Of a stretch of DNA of 64,000 bases, positions 52,985-64,000 are shown piece after piece. The stretch's first letter is position 1; every line of letters starts with the position of its first letter. This DNA is from Plazaster borealis. Taxonomy: Eukaryota; Echinodermata; Asteroidea; Forcipulatida; Labidiasteridae. The translations under genes and the position numbers were made by a program. The notes beneath the pieces are model-generated. The model saw nothing but the letters and a program-made list of their open reading frames with translations. It was not told the origin of the DNA and ran no database searches. The DNA is taken from assembly GCA_021014325.1 (NCBI GenBank), contig CM037472.1, forward strand, positions 4,340,001 through 4,404,000. Direction: 5' to 3'.

Positions 52985-53204
52985 TCAGGGATGTGATTTC
53001 TCCGTTTTTAACTGGAAATCCTTATATTTCTGCCCCCTAAAAAAGAAATCCGTTTCTCCCCCCCCCCCCCAAAAAAAAATATAAAAAAAATATGAAATCG
53101 TATATAACGCCCCAGATTGCAGAGTAGGGCTTTTAAAACCAAAGATAAATGTTATTAGTGGGCTTTGTGCTCGCATGTTTTCGAGCTTGCAAGCTTTCGC
53201 ACAC
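52985..53204. mobile_element. CAGGGATGTGATTTCTC element, truncated
   Basis: Starts CAGGGATGTGATTTCTCCGT. The interior TATATAACGCCCCAGATTGC and AGAGTAGGGCTTTTAAAACC matches 60038-60108 in the copy at 59925. The right end is replaced by a SINE head. Confidence 0.65.
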
Positions 53205-53285
53205 AAGTGTCAAGACTGGGATTCGAACCCACACCCTGATGACTCAGCCACCAGAACTTGAGTCGCTCGGCCACGACACGCCACA
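53205..53285 (-). mobile_element. SINE head (tRNA-Leu type), minus strand
   Basis: On the minus strand: GTGTCGTGGCCGAGCGACTC, CAAGTTCTGGTGG and GTGGGTTCGAATCCCAGTC. Only the tRNA-like head is present, with no body. Confidence 0.75.
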
Positions 53286-53289
53286 TAAA

Positions 53290-54801
53290 TGTCAAGACCA
53301 ACACTCCTCCCAAAACTTTCACAGGTACATAAAAGACCTTGTGAAAAAACAGGAGTGTCCCTTTTTCGTGGCGGAATTTATTTTGCCATGTCTATTAAGA
53401 TGTAATTACTTTTGGGCGTTTCCCGTTTATGATTCATACAGATTGAAACTGGATACATGTATATACCTACAAGTAGTCAGTGGCGAGGGCTAGCCTAGAC
53501 ATTGTGGGTACTAAGAGCTAATTCAGCGCTTGCCCTTGACTTTTTCAGTGACAAGCCAACGGAACCAGTTAGCGTCCCCCATTTCACCATAGTCTGTCGG
53601 CTTTTTCACTGGGTTTGTCTTATAGGTTTTCTTTCCACGTGGTCATATTTGTGGTACTTGAATTTGGTGAGCGATCCTCGTAGCAATAGAAAGTAGCTAT
53701 TACTAGTAATATTTTATGTATATGTTGGGTTACATAAAATCCCTAGACTGGTCTTTGACATTTACCATGTGCTTTTAAGAATCAATAATAAGAATACCAC
53801 ATGCGTAAAGTTTCACACATCCCTTCAAACTGTAGAGTAACAGTACATTGTAATAGCACTTCATGTTGCCATTTCATTATGGGCTCATTACATATATGGA
53901 AACCCACTTGTAGATTTCCCCCCCCAATGTAAGCAATTTATTGTATTAACCCATTTTCCTCAAACCATGAACCCTTTTTTTGCCCGCAAGGAAGTAAAAA
54001 GTACAGTTTAAAATGCTCCTTCCCTTTCACAATCTGCTATCTTCTCTGTCTTCCCCTTTAGGGGCAAGCTTGATTGGAGAACAAACCCGTGCAGTATGCT
54101 CTCAATACAGACATACAATACCCATTCTCTGTGTTGCGCTTTTGTAAATCCGTTTTTTGTGAGGAAAAACATTCCAAACAACAAACACTCTTAAGGGATT
54201 GAGACCTAGTTTGGGGATGATCAGAGCATTTCCTAATCCAATATAATCTTCTAGCATTTGCTTTAAATTCAATTGTATAATTTACATGTACTTCTACCAC
54301 CAAGGTCCCCTTGTCAAGCGCCGGGAAGCCAGAAATTAACATTGGTCGTATGCAGTCAAAGGTATTGCACACTTAAGGTTGGAAAATTGTATGCGTGTTC
54401 AATACATTTTTATTCAGTAATAGAGCAATACAGTTGTTCAACACGTAGAGAGAAATTACCACACTTTTTTTTGGAGACATTTTTGAAGGATACATTCTAA
54501 TTGAAAAATCTGATACATCTGGAATTTTTTCGAAGAGCAAGTTTATTCCCATCCTCTAGTTTTCAATAAATACACACACAAACAAAATTGTAAACATTTC
54601 ATTAAATTAGGCGATCATGCTTTTGAGTGAACGCTGAATACAAGTTGGTGGTGTTTTTTTTCCAGGATTTAAGGCACTTTCCTGTTTGCTTGTTTTAATT
54701 TTACATCAAAGTTGGGCCCAATACTTTCTTGTACTGGAATATTTCAAGGGACACCAAGGCAATGGCTTCACACAGCTCCAAAGCTAAAACCCAAGTTGAC
54801 C
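53290..54801. other. Non-genic stretch
   Basis: A family F fragment (CCAACGGAACCAGTTAGCGT) near 53556. A 104-codon minus-strand frame (54372-54058) has no recognisable motif. No gene supported. Confidence 0.4.
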
Positions 54802-55197
54802 TTAAATGGATTGTATACGTTTGGTGATTGGAACCCACTGTTTGTTTCAATCCTATATAGTTGTAGATATATACCATAAAACTAATCTGTGAAAATTTCA
54901 GTTCAAAAGGTGGTAGCGTTTTTTAGATATTGCCGAAAATCTAGAGTGGTTATGTCCACGCAGGAACAATAATCTGCAATTGGAATACACAATCTGAGAA
55001 ACGTTCAGTAACGCTTCTAAGATTCACATTTTTTGGGATAAAAAGTGATATATATTTTTCCATAACCGCAGTACTTCTAAGTGAAAAGTTTTCTCAAAAT
55101 GCATTATACTATCCAAAGCTGCTGTACTTCTTGCACAGTAATTTTTTTTCTGCCATTAATTTTCAGAGTCATTACCAAACGTATACAGACCCTTTAA
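54802..55197 (+). mobile_element. MITE family B, copy 5
   Basis: TTAAATGGATTGTATACGTT to CGTATACAGACCCTTTAA, 396 bp, TTAA at both ends. Confidence 0.88.
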
Positions 55198-55199
55198 AA

Positions 55200-56288
55200 A
55201 TGGCGTTTGATGGGATTTATCCGAGGAGTCAGTTAAATGTAGCTTGATTGTTTTGTGTCAACTTATGCTGGAAAGTACCTTTTACAAAGTTAACTTTGTA
55301 AACACAAATACATGTATTGGGGTGTGCACTCCACAAGCTTGCTTTGTAGGAGACCTCAACCACTTAATCTTTATTGTTTAATCCTACCATGTTAAAATTA
55401 CTTGGATGTGTCAAAGCAAACTGATTGAGTGGAAAATAAATTGAACTGAGGGACTCTGAACTGAGCTAAATGCAAACCAGCCAGTAGTTTTTTTTTCTTC
55501 TTTTAATATTCAGATTCCAACTTATTCCAGTTGAGTTTTAGATCAATCGTCAGCTACATGTATTATAACTGGAGTGTTTTCCTTCATCGGAATTTGGCAT
55601 TTTGCCCCCTCCATGCATTCTTATCCATTTCAGTCTTGTACCTCTTGGAAAGAAATATCAATAGACAAATATGTGAATTTATTTTTCAACAAACAACTTT
55701 TCACTCTGTATTCATCATTATTCCTTTTGTAGAATTCATTTGTTGGACACTCCGCGAAAAAAATACTTTTGGCTCGCTTTGGTAAAAGAAATGCCTTTTC
55801 ATGAATTCAGGTCGCTTTGCAATTAGGCTAGGTATGTGGGGGGGATGGTGAGTGGACAATTTTCATGAGTATGACATGTAGATGAAGCTGAAGAGACAGT
55901 GATGACTGAGTGGCTACTGTGTGTTTATCGTTTTGTTTGATTTCAATTAGGTTTAAGTGGTTATTTTTGGTCGTTGGCGTTCCTGATGACATTGTATTGA
56001 AGGATTAGGAAGAGAGCGGGCCGACATGAATGTCATATAATGGAAGATGTAATGGAACTGGATGGGTTTTTGATTCGTTGTGAATGTAATGTCTAGTGAT
56101 GAATAATATTCCTTGACAAGTTCGCTAGAAGTAAAATACATGTATCTAATATAAAGATGGGTAGGGAACAAGGAAATTTAGCTGCTGCTGGACTCGAACC
56201 TGTGACCTCTTGAGTACTGTAGGACGGGTGTTTGATTCATTGTGAATGTAAATGTCAAGCGAGAAATAATATTCCTTAAAAAGTTTGC
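55200..56288. other. Non-genic stretch
   Basis: A ~130-bp direct repeat: GGGTTTTTGATTCGTTGTGA ATGTAATGTCTAG near 56066 recurs as GTGTTTGATTCATTGTGAAT near 56228, each followed by AATAATATTCCTT. No exon found. Confidence 0.45.
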
Positions 56289-56717
56289 TTGGCGTGTCGT
56301 GGCCAAGCGGATAAGAGCACCAGACTCAAGCTCTGGTGTTTCTGATCAGCAGAGTGTGTGTTCGATTCCTGGGCGTGACACTTGTGTCCTTAAGCAAGAC
56401 ATTTAACCATTATTGCTGCGTCCTTCGGATGGGATTTAAAGCCGTTGGTCCCGTGTGTTGTGTAATGCATGTAAACAAAAAAACAAGTGCACTTATCGAA
56501 AGGAGAAGGGGTTCGCCCCAGTGTTCCTGGTTTGGTTGGCTGCATATTGCGCCACAGCACCTTGTAAACCATTACATGGTGCTATGTAAAGGAATTGGTC
56601 TCATACTTCAGAAACGTAGCCCCACATACCTTGCAGGAAAATACTGAATGTTGAAATGCCTTGAGTGTCACTGAGTGACGGATATGAGCGCTATATAAGA
56701 AGCCATTATTATTATTA
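56289..56717 (+). mobile_element. tRNA-Leu(CAA)-derived SINE, second near full-length copy
   Basis: The tRNA-like head at 56294-56381 has GTGTCGTGGCCAAGCGG, CCAGACTCAAGCTCTGG (a perfect anticodon stem around CAA) and GTGTTCGATTCC. The body and (TTA)n tail parallel 31868-32296. The 3' end GAGTGTCACTGAGTGACGG differs from the first copy, so there are at least two subfamilies. Confidence 0.92.
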
Positions 56718-56744
56718 ACTTAGCGTACCAGCCCAGGTCTCGAA

Positions 56745-57096
56745 TTTGGGCGAAAAATCCATAAGACCTCAGGGCTTGTTGCTCAAAATATTTATTGGAC
56801 CAGATCCAAAATGAGAAAAGCTATCTACACAGCAGTTTAACATACATGTACAAACTGTTTTTATTTGAACAAGCACTAAGAGAAGATTGATCTCATGTAC
56901 TTCGACACTCAACAGAATTGAAAGATATTTATCAAACTCAAAGTGAACATTTGAACATAATTTGTTTTGTTAGTAGAGATATTACACCAGACGTGTCCAG
57001 TCGTGAGTTTACTGCTAAAATCACTGGCTTCGGGCATACGATCCAATGTAAATTTCAAGCCCCGCAGCCTCATGTTGGTGGGCGGTGTGGGGCCAC
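56745..57096. repeat. Diverged fragment of the ACTTGTT/CTCGAATTTGGG repeat
   Basis: TCTCGAATTTGGGCGAAAAA, CCATAAGACCTCAGGGCTTG and GTCCAGTCGTGAGTTTACTG, also seen near 51725, 52030 and 62390. Confidence 0.55.
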
Positions 57097-57456
57097 GGCC
57101 CAATTTCAGAGCGCTACTTAATCACAAAAAGTAACTAAGCACAAAATAAATATGCTTACCAGAATAAGCTTATACCAGCCAAAATACCATGTCACATGTA
57201 CAATTTATGACTGGTATCTAGTGCTCCTTTTTGCTTAGCAGGAAATTGCTAAGCATTATTTCCTGCTTCGGCAGCTTTGTTAGCACAAAAACTTGCTAAA
57301 CACAGAAAACTCGAGTCTTGCTTTGGAAAATTAGGTTACCAGCCAAAATACAATACAGTTACCATTGATGTGACTGGTATTCCACTCATTTCTTGCTTAG
57401 CAAAGAAATCTGCCGAGCAGAATTTTCTGCTAAACAGCTTTATGAAATTGGGCCCA
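57097..57456. mobile_element. Two overlapping MITE family A copies
   Basis: CGGCCCAATTTCAGAGCGCT starts the first, which ends near 57267 in CTGCTTCGGCAGCTTTG. A second interior follows (AGGTTACCAGCCAAAATACA) and ends AGCTTTATGAAATTGGGCCC. Confidence 0.8.
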
Positions 57457-57459
57457 GGT

Positions 57460-58735
57460 CAGAAGCCTATAAACTTTATATGCTGATTGGCCAGGGATTG
57501 TGCTAAGGGTATGGCCAAATCTGTGTAATAGCAGTGGCAGGGATCACATAATGGGATTTTTTTTCTTCAAAACTTGATACGTGTATTCTTGCCAACTGTA
57601 TAAGAAGTATTTCTGTCTAAAATATTGGCAAATTTGTTTCCTCCAAACACTATTCTAATTGTTTTGGTTTTCGGTAAAGTGTAAATTGAAAAGTTGACCA
57701 TCTAACTTGATGAAGTTTTTACATGTTTATCGTATGATCAGGGTATGAACACAGTAGATGGGAATGAATGTACTGTTGAAAAAAACACACACAAAAAGAC
57801 AATGATGTACAATTTTTGTACCAAACCTTAAATGTCAATCAAAGTTCGTAAAATTCACGTCAGATTAATTCCTTCAACAAAAACAACCCCAACAAAATCA
57901 TCCAGCTTATGTCACCAATCCAAAACATGTCTTCTAGCCAACGTAATTAAAAAAAGTGTCGCAAGGGCAAGCCTGCCTTGCCGTCATGATGATGCTGATT
58001 ACAAATTGAAATGTTCTGAAATCCAAGTGGATTAAAAAACTTCAGGGGGGAGATAAAAAAACCTGATTACAATCTAGGCCTCTAGAGATTTTCGTAACAG
58101 ATAATTGTTATCCTCATGATGTGCAAAGTTAGTCTGTGTCCAAATTTAGCCGCTGAAGCCGCAGCTATGGCTTGATTGTCATGGTAACAAGCATTGAAGC
58201 ATATGATGCCCCATAGTGACACCCTTAGCAACAGCCGCAGGCATAGCCACAGCTGCCAAGTCACACACATAGTCTTGTAGTCTTGTGGATTTCCCCCCAA
58301 ATTCAAGCCCTGTACCACAATGTAAAAAAAGTCTCTGTAATGAGTCGTGGTTCTGAAAAGAAACAGTGATGTAACAACTCAACTGACATTTTTGACGCTA
58401 TGATAGGCGTAGCCATAGCTGCAGCTGCTAATTCGGACACTGCGTAGATTCTAGTTGAAGAAACGGTGTCTGAACGCATCAAAAGCCATTGCAGCTACAC
58501 TGATATGAGCTGACGTGTTCATTCCGACAAGTTTGCGTGGAACTGCAAAAGGGAGTAAGATCCTCAATGACCCATAACCTTTTGTCTGGAAGCTGGAATT
58601 CGCCTCCAAAGTGGAGAATTATGCGCAAAGGAAAACGTGAATGTTTCAACTCACTTGCTTTCAATACCAATGTTACTATCAATCAAATCATAATCATAGC
58701 TAAAGTGTCAAATTCTGACAAGTTAAAGTGGCGGA
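57460..58735. other. Non-genic stretch with a TIR element
   Basis: A TIR pair GTGTCCAAATTTAGCCGCTG (58136) and AGCTGCTAATTCGGACAC (58424-58441), with GCAGCTATGGC/GCCATAGCTGC inside, bounds about 306 bp. No exon recognised. Confidence 0.5.
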
Positions 58736-58736
58736 C

Positions 58737-59116
58737 CTAAAAGGGATTGTATACGTTTGGTTATTGGAACCCACTGTTTGTTTCAATCCTATATTGTAGA
58801 TACACACCATAAAACTAACCTGTGAACATTTCATTTCAAAAGGTGGTAGCGTTTTTGAGATATTGCCGAAAATTTAGAGTGGTTATGTCCACGGGAAGAA
58901 TAATCTGCAATTGGAATACACTATAATTCAGTAACGCTTCTCAGATTCAAATTTTTGGGGATAAAAAGTGATATATTTTTCCTTAACCACAGTACTTCAA
59001 AGTGAAAAGTTTCTCAAAATGCATTATACTATCCAAAGCTGCTGTACTTCTTACCAAGTAAGTTTTTATTGTCAATAATTTTCAGAGTCATGAGCAAACG
59101 TATACAGACCCTTTAA
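58737..59116 (+). mobile_element. MITE family B, copy 6
   Basis: CTAAAAGGGATTGTATACGT to CGTATACAGACCCTTTAA, 380 bp with small internal deletions (ACTGTCAG missing). Confidence 0.88.
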
Positions 59117-59119
59117 GGA

Positions 59120-59920
59120 ATAATAAGAGGGGCTTATTTTGATTTTTTATTTGCAAAGTTTTCACTGACAGAGTGAAGGGAAATGAAGGTTTACTATAAT
59201 TCATCAAGTGAGAGACTTAAAAAGATTTTTCCTCAGTTTTAGGTACATTGTAAAGCAATCAGTGGCATAACTAGAAACTTGTTTGGTGGTGGGGGTGGGG
59301 TAAGTGAGGGGCAATGACATCATTTGGATGGGGGCTTCTGATGTATCACACCATTCAGTTGTGTATTTTTCCGATCTCATATGGATGGGGCAAGAGGGGG
59401 AAGAGTTCTTGGGGGTGGGGGACCTTTTTGGTACATTGAAATGTGATCAGTGGCGCAGAAGAGACAAGACAAGTGACGAGATGAGAATAGATGAGACAAG
59501 TGACGAAGCTTTACTGACTTACTCCGCACTGTAATAATGACAGTGTATCTGCCCCGGACATGACTTTATTCGAAGATCCACAATGCGGATGCCTATATTG
59601 AATGTAATGGTTGCGTTGGTTACATACATGTACATGCACACCTAAGGGATTTTTATCCAAGTATTCAGGAAGGCAAGTGGTTGTCCAATATTTCAATTTG
59701 ATGACGAGTCTTCTTTTTACAGTGCACTTCCGCTCATTTTAAGTCACCAATGCATGATTTGTACATAATCACTCAAATGCTAATATCATTCTACTTGGGC
59801 AGTGTCGTGCATCATTTGATTTACTTATCAGGCACACAACTTTTCAGCTGTCAAGCTGATTTCCTCCTCTTCTTCTTTTTTTCATACTTTCAGTGCCATA
59901 GAAATTTGAAAAGCACTCTA
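59120..59920. other. Non-genic stretch
   Basis: G-rich text near 59290-59420 and a repeated GAGACAAGTGACGA(G/A) near 59470 and 59492. No gene seen. Confidence 0.4.
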
Positions 59921-59924
59921 TAAA

Positions 59925-60182
59925 CAGGGATGTGATTTCTCTGTATTTTAAAACCGTAACTCCGTTTTTGTTGCCTACCCAAAAAAGAAATCTGTTTTTT
60001 CCCTTAGATCAAATTCATAAAAAAATGAAGATAAAATCATATATAACGCCCCAGATTGCAGAGTAGGGCTTTTAAAACCAAAGATAAATGTTATTAGTGG
60101 GCTTTGTGCACGAAAGTTTTCGAGCGCGCTAGCTTTCGCGCTTTGGGTTCAGGTTTTTTTTCAACAGCCTATCACATCTCTG
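59925..60182. mobile_element. CAGGGATGTGATTTCTC element, near complete
   Basis: CAGGGATGTGATTTCTCTG at the left, CCTATCACATCTCTG at the right as an inverted end. The interior is shared with 52985-53190. Confidence 0.65.
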
Positions 60183-60484
60183 GATAAAGTTTGGTGTGCT
60201 AGGCAGGTTCCTCATTAAAAAATGTTTCATGCCTCCCCTTTTTTTTACAGAGATTGTGAAAATGGTCACAAATTCTCACCCCGCCCCCTGAAAAACAAAT
60301 CAAAAAATCAAATTAAAGATAAATGAAAAAGGAAGTGGGAAGTCAAGTTGTTAAAACTTTTGGCAGCATTTTGCATAATTTTAGTGCTGATGGGGATTAC
60401 TAAAACTGAGCAGAAATTATCCGAAGGCATTTGAAAATGGAAATTGTGGTCCTTCAAACCGTCTATTGTTAGTAATGACTGTTC

Positions 60485-60950
60485 AAGGCCCGATACTTCA
60501 CCGAGGGCAACGGAGGGAATTGCCTCCAGGCTCGTGGTCATTGCCTTAGTGCCCTTAATTAAAATGTTCCAGTCAAAATTTGCATTTTCAAAATTAAGGT
60601 CCTCTTTTCTAAAGGAAAAACTGCCTTGCCCATACAACAGCCAAGTATCAGGTTTGCAACAGGTTCAAATTTGTTGCTGAAGTAGACATTGTAGAAAGTA
60701 AAAAGCGGGAAAACCCCCACAAATTGCAGCGTTCTCCCTTAACAGTGGTCCGCTGGCCAAATGCCAGTTAAGACACCTGAGGATCAGTCAAAATTCACTC
60801 CAAGTTGTCCGGCTGGCTAGTTCAGTGTTGAAAAGCATCTCTACGTGTATTTCATTTCAAATATGGACAAGTGAGAAAACTGGCGGACTAGTGAAATGAC
60901 AAGCTAACTGGTACTGCTGGCCAGTCACTGAAAAAGTTACAGGCTAACCC
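60485..60950. repeat. Dispersed repeats G and F, adjacent
   Basis: Family G: CGATACTTCACCGAGGGCAA, CGGAGGGAATTGCCTCCAGG. Family F (60722-60950): GTTCTCCCTTAACAGTGGTC, CGCTGGCCAAATGCCAGTTA and GGCTGGCTAGTTCAGTGTTG. Confidence 0.65.
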
Positions 60951-61589
60951 TGGATTGGCAAATGTTAAACTGCCTATCTCGCCCAACCAGGCATGACTAA
61001 CTGTACAATAATTTTGTCTGGTATTCTGTAAAGATGATATAGATGATAAACAGCTTGGATAATTGTGAAGTTTGCTCATTTATTAAGAAAGGAAATATGT
61101 GTCTTAAGGGATTTAAGCCCGAGGAGATTAACCTTTGCATAGGATTAGAAATAATCTCCTTAAACCCTTGGATAAATTTGATTTATGAATATGATGTTCC
61201 CACAGACACGCACGCACACTCATCAAGAAAGCCATGTGTTGAATGATTTACTCAAATTGGCTCGAAGTTTGAAGTCTGTTAATAATTATTCAATTATATA
61301 AACTAGACTGACATCGCGTCAAATATCCAGTGGGTAGATGATGCTGAGGTAGGGCAAGAAGAAACAAGAAAGAGGGACAAACAGCCATGATCAGAGAGGT
61401 TTAGGGACCATTCAAAATGATCATCGGTTAAAAACTTGTATTTATTTTGTTTCCAAAATTGAGGGTGGGTGGGTCAAAGGAAAAAAATGAAAATTGAAAT
61501 ACAGTTTACAATTAAAATAATAGAAAACACCCCAAAAAAAATATTTAAGGGGGGTCGGTCTCTTCCAGATCATCTGTCATGTCTGATAA

Positions 61590-62076
61590 TAGAGAGGTTT
61601 CGCAAGCGTACAGATACAGATACGATAACCGTATCAGTTCACGTTGGATGGGCGCCAAAATTTGTTTCGCAATCATAGCTACGATAATTTGATTGAATAG
61701 CATTTTTGTTCAACTGTTCGTTTTCAAACCCACACGTTAAACGCGTGTAAAGAAAGTTTCCAGCAAGCATGGCAAAATAGAGATCCTGTTTACACTGCAT
61801 TTTCTTAACTTTTTGCTTACAAATGACTTACACATTTATCTCTATATTGTGAATGACACCCTTAACAGTAATATTGGGCAAAATGTTGTTAATCTAGGGC
61901 AAAAATACAACGAAAATCAGCAAAACGGTGTTCGTTTTTAACGTACGTGTATGAGCTTCCGTATCCGTTGTCAACGTGCATGCGAAACACGGAAGCCGCA
62001 GTTACTGGGCACGTGAACACACAAATGACGTATCCGTATCCGTATATCCGTATTCTTGCGAAACCTCTCTTATGTA
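61590..62076. mobile_element. TIR element, ~485 bp
   Basis: AGAGAGGTTTCGCAAGCGTA and the mirrored TTCTTGCGAAACCTCTCTTA bound it. Subterminal GATACAGATACGATAACCGT and CGTATCCGTATCCGTATATC are also complementary. The interior has no transposase. Confidence 0.7.
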
Positions 62077-62481
62077 TGCCTGTGCTGTCGGTTATGGTAT
62101 CGGTCAACCTTGTTTCGATAGCCGACCTCTGTGCCTAATGGGGGAGACGGCAAAAATGTCCTCAACTACAAACTTGCTTGCTGGAGGCCAGCAGGAAAGG
62201 CCATTGAAAACTCCTGAGCTGGGAGAACATTGATCTAAAATATCTACTTCATTTGAGGCATTACTCTGTTCTTCAGTGTATAGGGTATATTAGTCTGTCA
62301 CTATTTAACAATCAAAGTTTGGAGTGGGTGGATCAAACCCAATAAAAAAAATTTTTAAAAATTAAACATTGATAACAGTTACTCCAGGGCTTGAATTTGG
62401 GGGAAAATCCACAAGACCACAGGACTTGTAAACAATCTTAAAATGTTTACTGGACCTGTAATAAGAGGTAACTAAAATAAG

Positions 62482-62595
62482 TAGTAAACTTGCGGGTACA
62501 ACCATGTGTAAAAACTCTTGTGGGAGTGTTGGCTCTGAAAAGAGCCGGTGGGGTCTCGAGGTTTCGAACAGTATACTCTGCTCGTCTTCAGGACC
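62482..62595. mobile_element. Family D foldback fragment
   Basis: AAACTTGCGGGTACAACCAT, GCTCTGAAAAGAGCCGGTGG and TTTCGAACAGTATACTCTGC, inserted in a fragment of the ACTTGTT-type repeat (GACCACAGGACTTGTAA and AAGACCAGAATC on either side). Confidence 0.65.
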
Positions 62596-62599
62596 TGTA

Positions 62600-63435
62600 A
62601 TAATTTTACAAGACCAGAATCAAACTGAGAAAAAACTTCCTCACACAGTTTAACATTAGCTGTTTTTATTTGAACAAGCACTAAGACATGTAAAAGAAGA
62701 TTTATCTCAGTTGTCTTCATGGGTATTAAGTTTTTAAACTCAACAGAATTGAAAGGTATTTATCAGACTTAAAGTTGTATTATAGTGTACATACTTGTAG
62801 TATTTCTCAAGATATAGAATATTTAACACATCACATTACATCACATTTGTTTTCCCGGCTGATGTTCCATTATGCCGTTTCCAAGTAGTGAATTATTTAG
62901 CGTGGGGCGTCACACAATCTGTCTGTAATCAGTTACTGAAATTCAGTTCAAGAAGATGAAAACGGCCACAGAGTACAGACAGGCATGATATTCTTTCTAC
63001 TGTAATCTGATTTTTTATTTTCTACCCGCCTTAGAAAAATCTGTCAAATTGCTGCCTGATAAAATCTCCAAAAAGCCTATACCATCAGCCCTTGCACTCA
63101 ATAAAATTATTGGACTTTTTTCTCTCTAAATATCAAACTTAAACGGAAATCAAACACAGAATGCGCCATCAGTGGAAAATATTTTGCGTTTAAATAAAAT
63201 AAAATTTACACATTTGTACTTCTCTTGAAAAAAAAAAAATGCTTCCCAGCACCCAAATTGATAAAGATATTCATTTAGTGCCATTTATCAATCAAAAATT
63301 TGCATAGTAAGTAGAAGAAAAAATAAACAAATACAAAAACAAAGGGGGCGCTGGGTAATTATCTATTAAGCAACTGAGACAGCAACTGCATAGCTTCCTT
63401 AATTTTTTATTTTCATAAGTATTTGATTTTTAATT
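62600..63435. other. Non-genic stretch
   Basis: AT-rich, with TTACATCACATTACATCACA near 62826. No exon found. Confidence 0.4.
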
Positions 63436-63441
63436 TTGACC

Positions 63442-63544
63442 ATGGGCGTCAAATTGAGACGCCGACGCAGTCGTTCTTCGCTCGGTGACCAGGAACTGCA
63501 TATTGGTCTGTTAATTACTAGACAAGGACACCTTCCAGTAACAG
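63442..63544 (+). CDS. Candidate first coding exon, arginine-rich N-terminus
   Basis: The ATG in TTGACCATGGGC has a near-ideal Kozak context. It encodes MGVKLRRRRSRSSLGDQELH then IGLLITRQGHLPVT and one base before the donor GTGTGT. The segment is locally richer in G+C and CpG than its flanks. It could be the first exon of a gene continuing past the window, or an alternative start. No family recognised. Confidence 0.35.
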
Positions 63545-63551
63545 GTGTGTG

Positions 63552-63564
63552 GTTGCTAGGCAAC
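63552..63564. promoter_or_regulatory. RFX-type X-box
   Basis: GTTGCTAGGCAAC: two half-sites (GTTGCT and GGCAAC) around one base, matching the RFX X-box consensus. It lies 8 bp past the donor of the candidate exon at 63442. Confidence 0.45.
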
Positions 63565-64000
63565 GTATACCGAGCCAAAGCTGGGGTTTTTTTTGGTAGT
63601 TTTTTATATTTCTATCTAAAAGTCAATAGCATGGCTCTATTCTCCATGTTTGACTAAGTTGACCTTAGGAGACATTGGAGGTCTGGCTGTCTCCATCCAG
63701 ACTACCAGACTTACAGACACCGAGGGATGCGTTGGTTAGTTTCAAGCTGAAAGCTCACTGATTATTTAGTACCAATCTGTCAGAGAAATATTGTTCCTGC
63801 CTGAAATACTCTTAAAGTTGCAAAGGAATCATAAGCTGTTGAAGACCCCCAAATTATTATTTTGGTTGCTGCAAACGAAACAAGCACTTTGTACATGTAT
63901 GTAAATGACGTGTACGAAAATGTAGAGATCAACAATATCATAAAGCTTGGTTGTCTGTAGGTTGTGTTTATTGAAAACTAGAGGATGGTGAGAAGTTTAC

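Noticed and set aside
54058..54372. 104-codon minus-strand frame as a retroelement fragment
   Set aside because: No reverse-transcriptase or integrase motif is visible.
1..64000. Virus-derived genes or toxin genes
   Set aside because: No capsid, polymerase, envelope or toxin-like reading frame was recognised on either strand.

Overview
The window is metazoan nuclear DNA: AT-rich, intron-dominated and packed with short non-autonomous transposons and tRNA-derived SINEs. Interstitial TTAGGG/CCCTAA arrays, deuterostome-like coding sequence and the type of TIR repeats point to a marine deuterostome invertebrate, most likely an echinoderm (perhaps a sea star). That identification is inference. There are no operons, ribosomal RNA genes or CRISPR arrays.

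Layout. (1) 1-7590 is mostly repeats: an 80-bp tandem repeat, MITEs and a CCAAT/CRE-bearing repeat. (2) 7591-13310 (+) is a complete six-exon gene for tubulin-folding cofactor B (TBCB), a 254-residue protein with an N-terminal ubiquitin-like domain, a coiled coil, a CAP-Gly domain and a terminal acidic DEM tail. It is the one confidently named gene. Its introns hold a foldback element, nested MITE/SINE insertions and a degenerate CCCTAA array. (3) 15898-22248 (-) is a newly assembled seven-exon gene for a hydrophilic, Glu/Lys/Ser-rich protein of unknown family. Six exons chain in phase. The first exon shows two frame offsets and one acceptor is ambiguous. One of its introns contains a six-unit TTAGGG higher-order array that begins exactly at a 3' splice site. 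(4) 23.2-23.6 kb holds two weak candidate first exons on the plus strand, divergent from the minus-strand gene. (5) 35364-38048 (+) holds two exons that open a gene for a PDZ-domain protein: an acidic N-terminus and the first half of a PDZ fold. The remaining exons were not located. (6) 38.1-63.4 kb is repeat-rich sequence with no coding exon that I can support. It includes an 857-bp TIR element with a direct target duplication, many MITEs and two near-complete tRNA-Leu-derived SINEs. (7) 63442-63544 (+) is a candidate first exon encoding an arginine-rich start, with an ideal Kozak context and an RFX-type X-box 8 bp past its donor.

No joint pathway links the genes. TBCB handles alpha-tubulin with TBCE, the PDZ protein is presumably a scaffold or signalling protein, and the minus-strand gene is uncharacterised. 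The most useful outcomes are the exon models and the repeat families. Repeat boundaries were read by eye and are accurate to a few bases at best.
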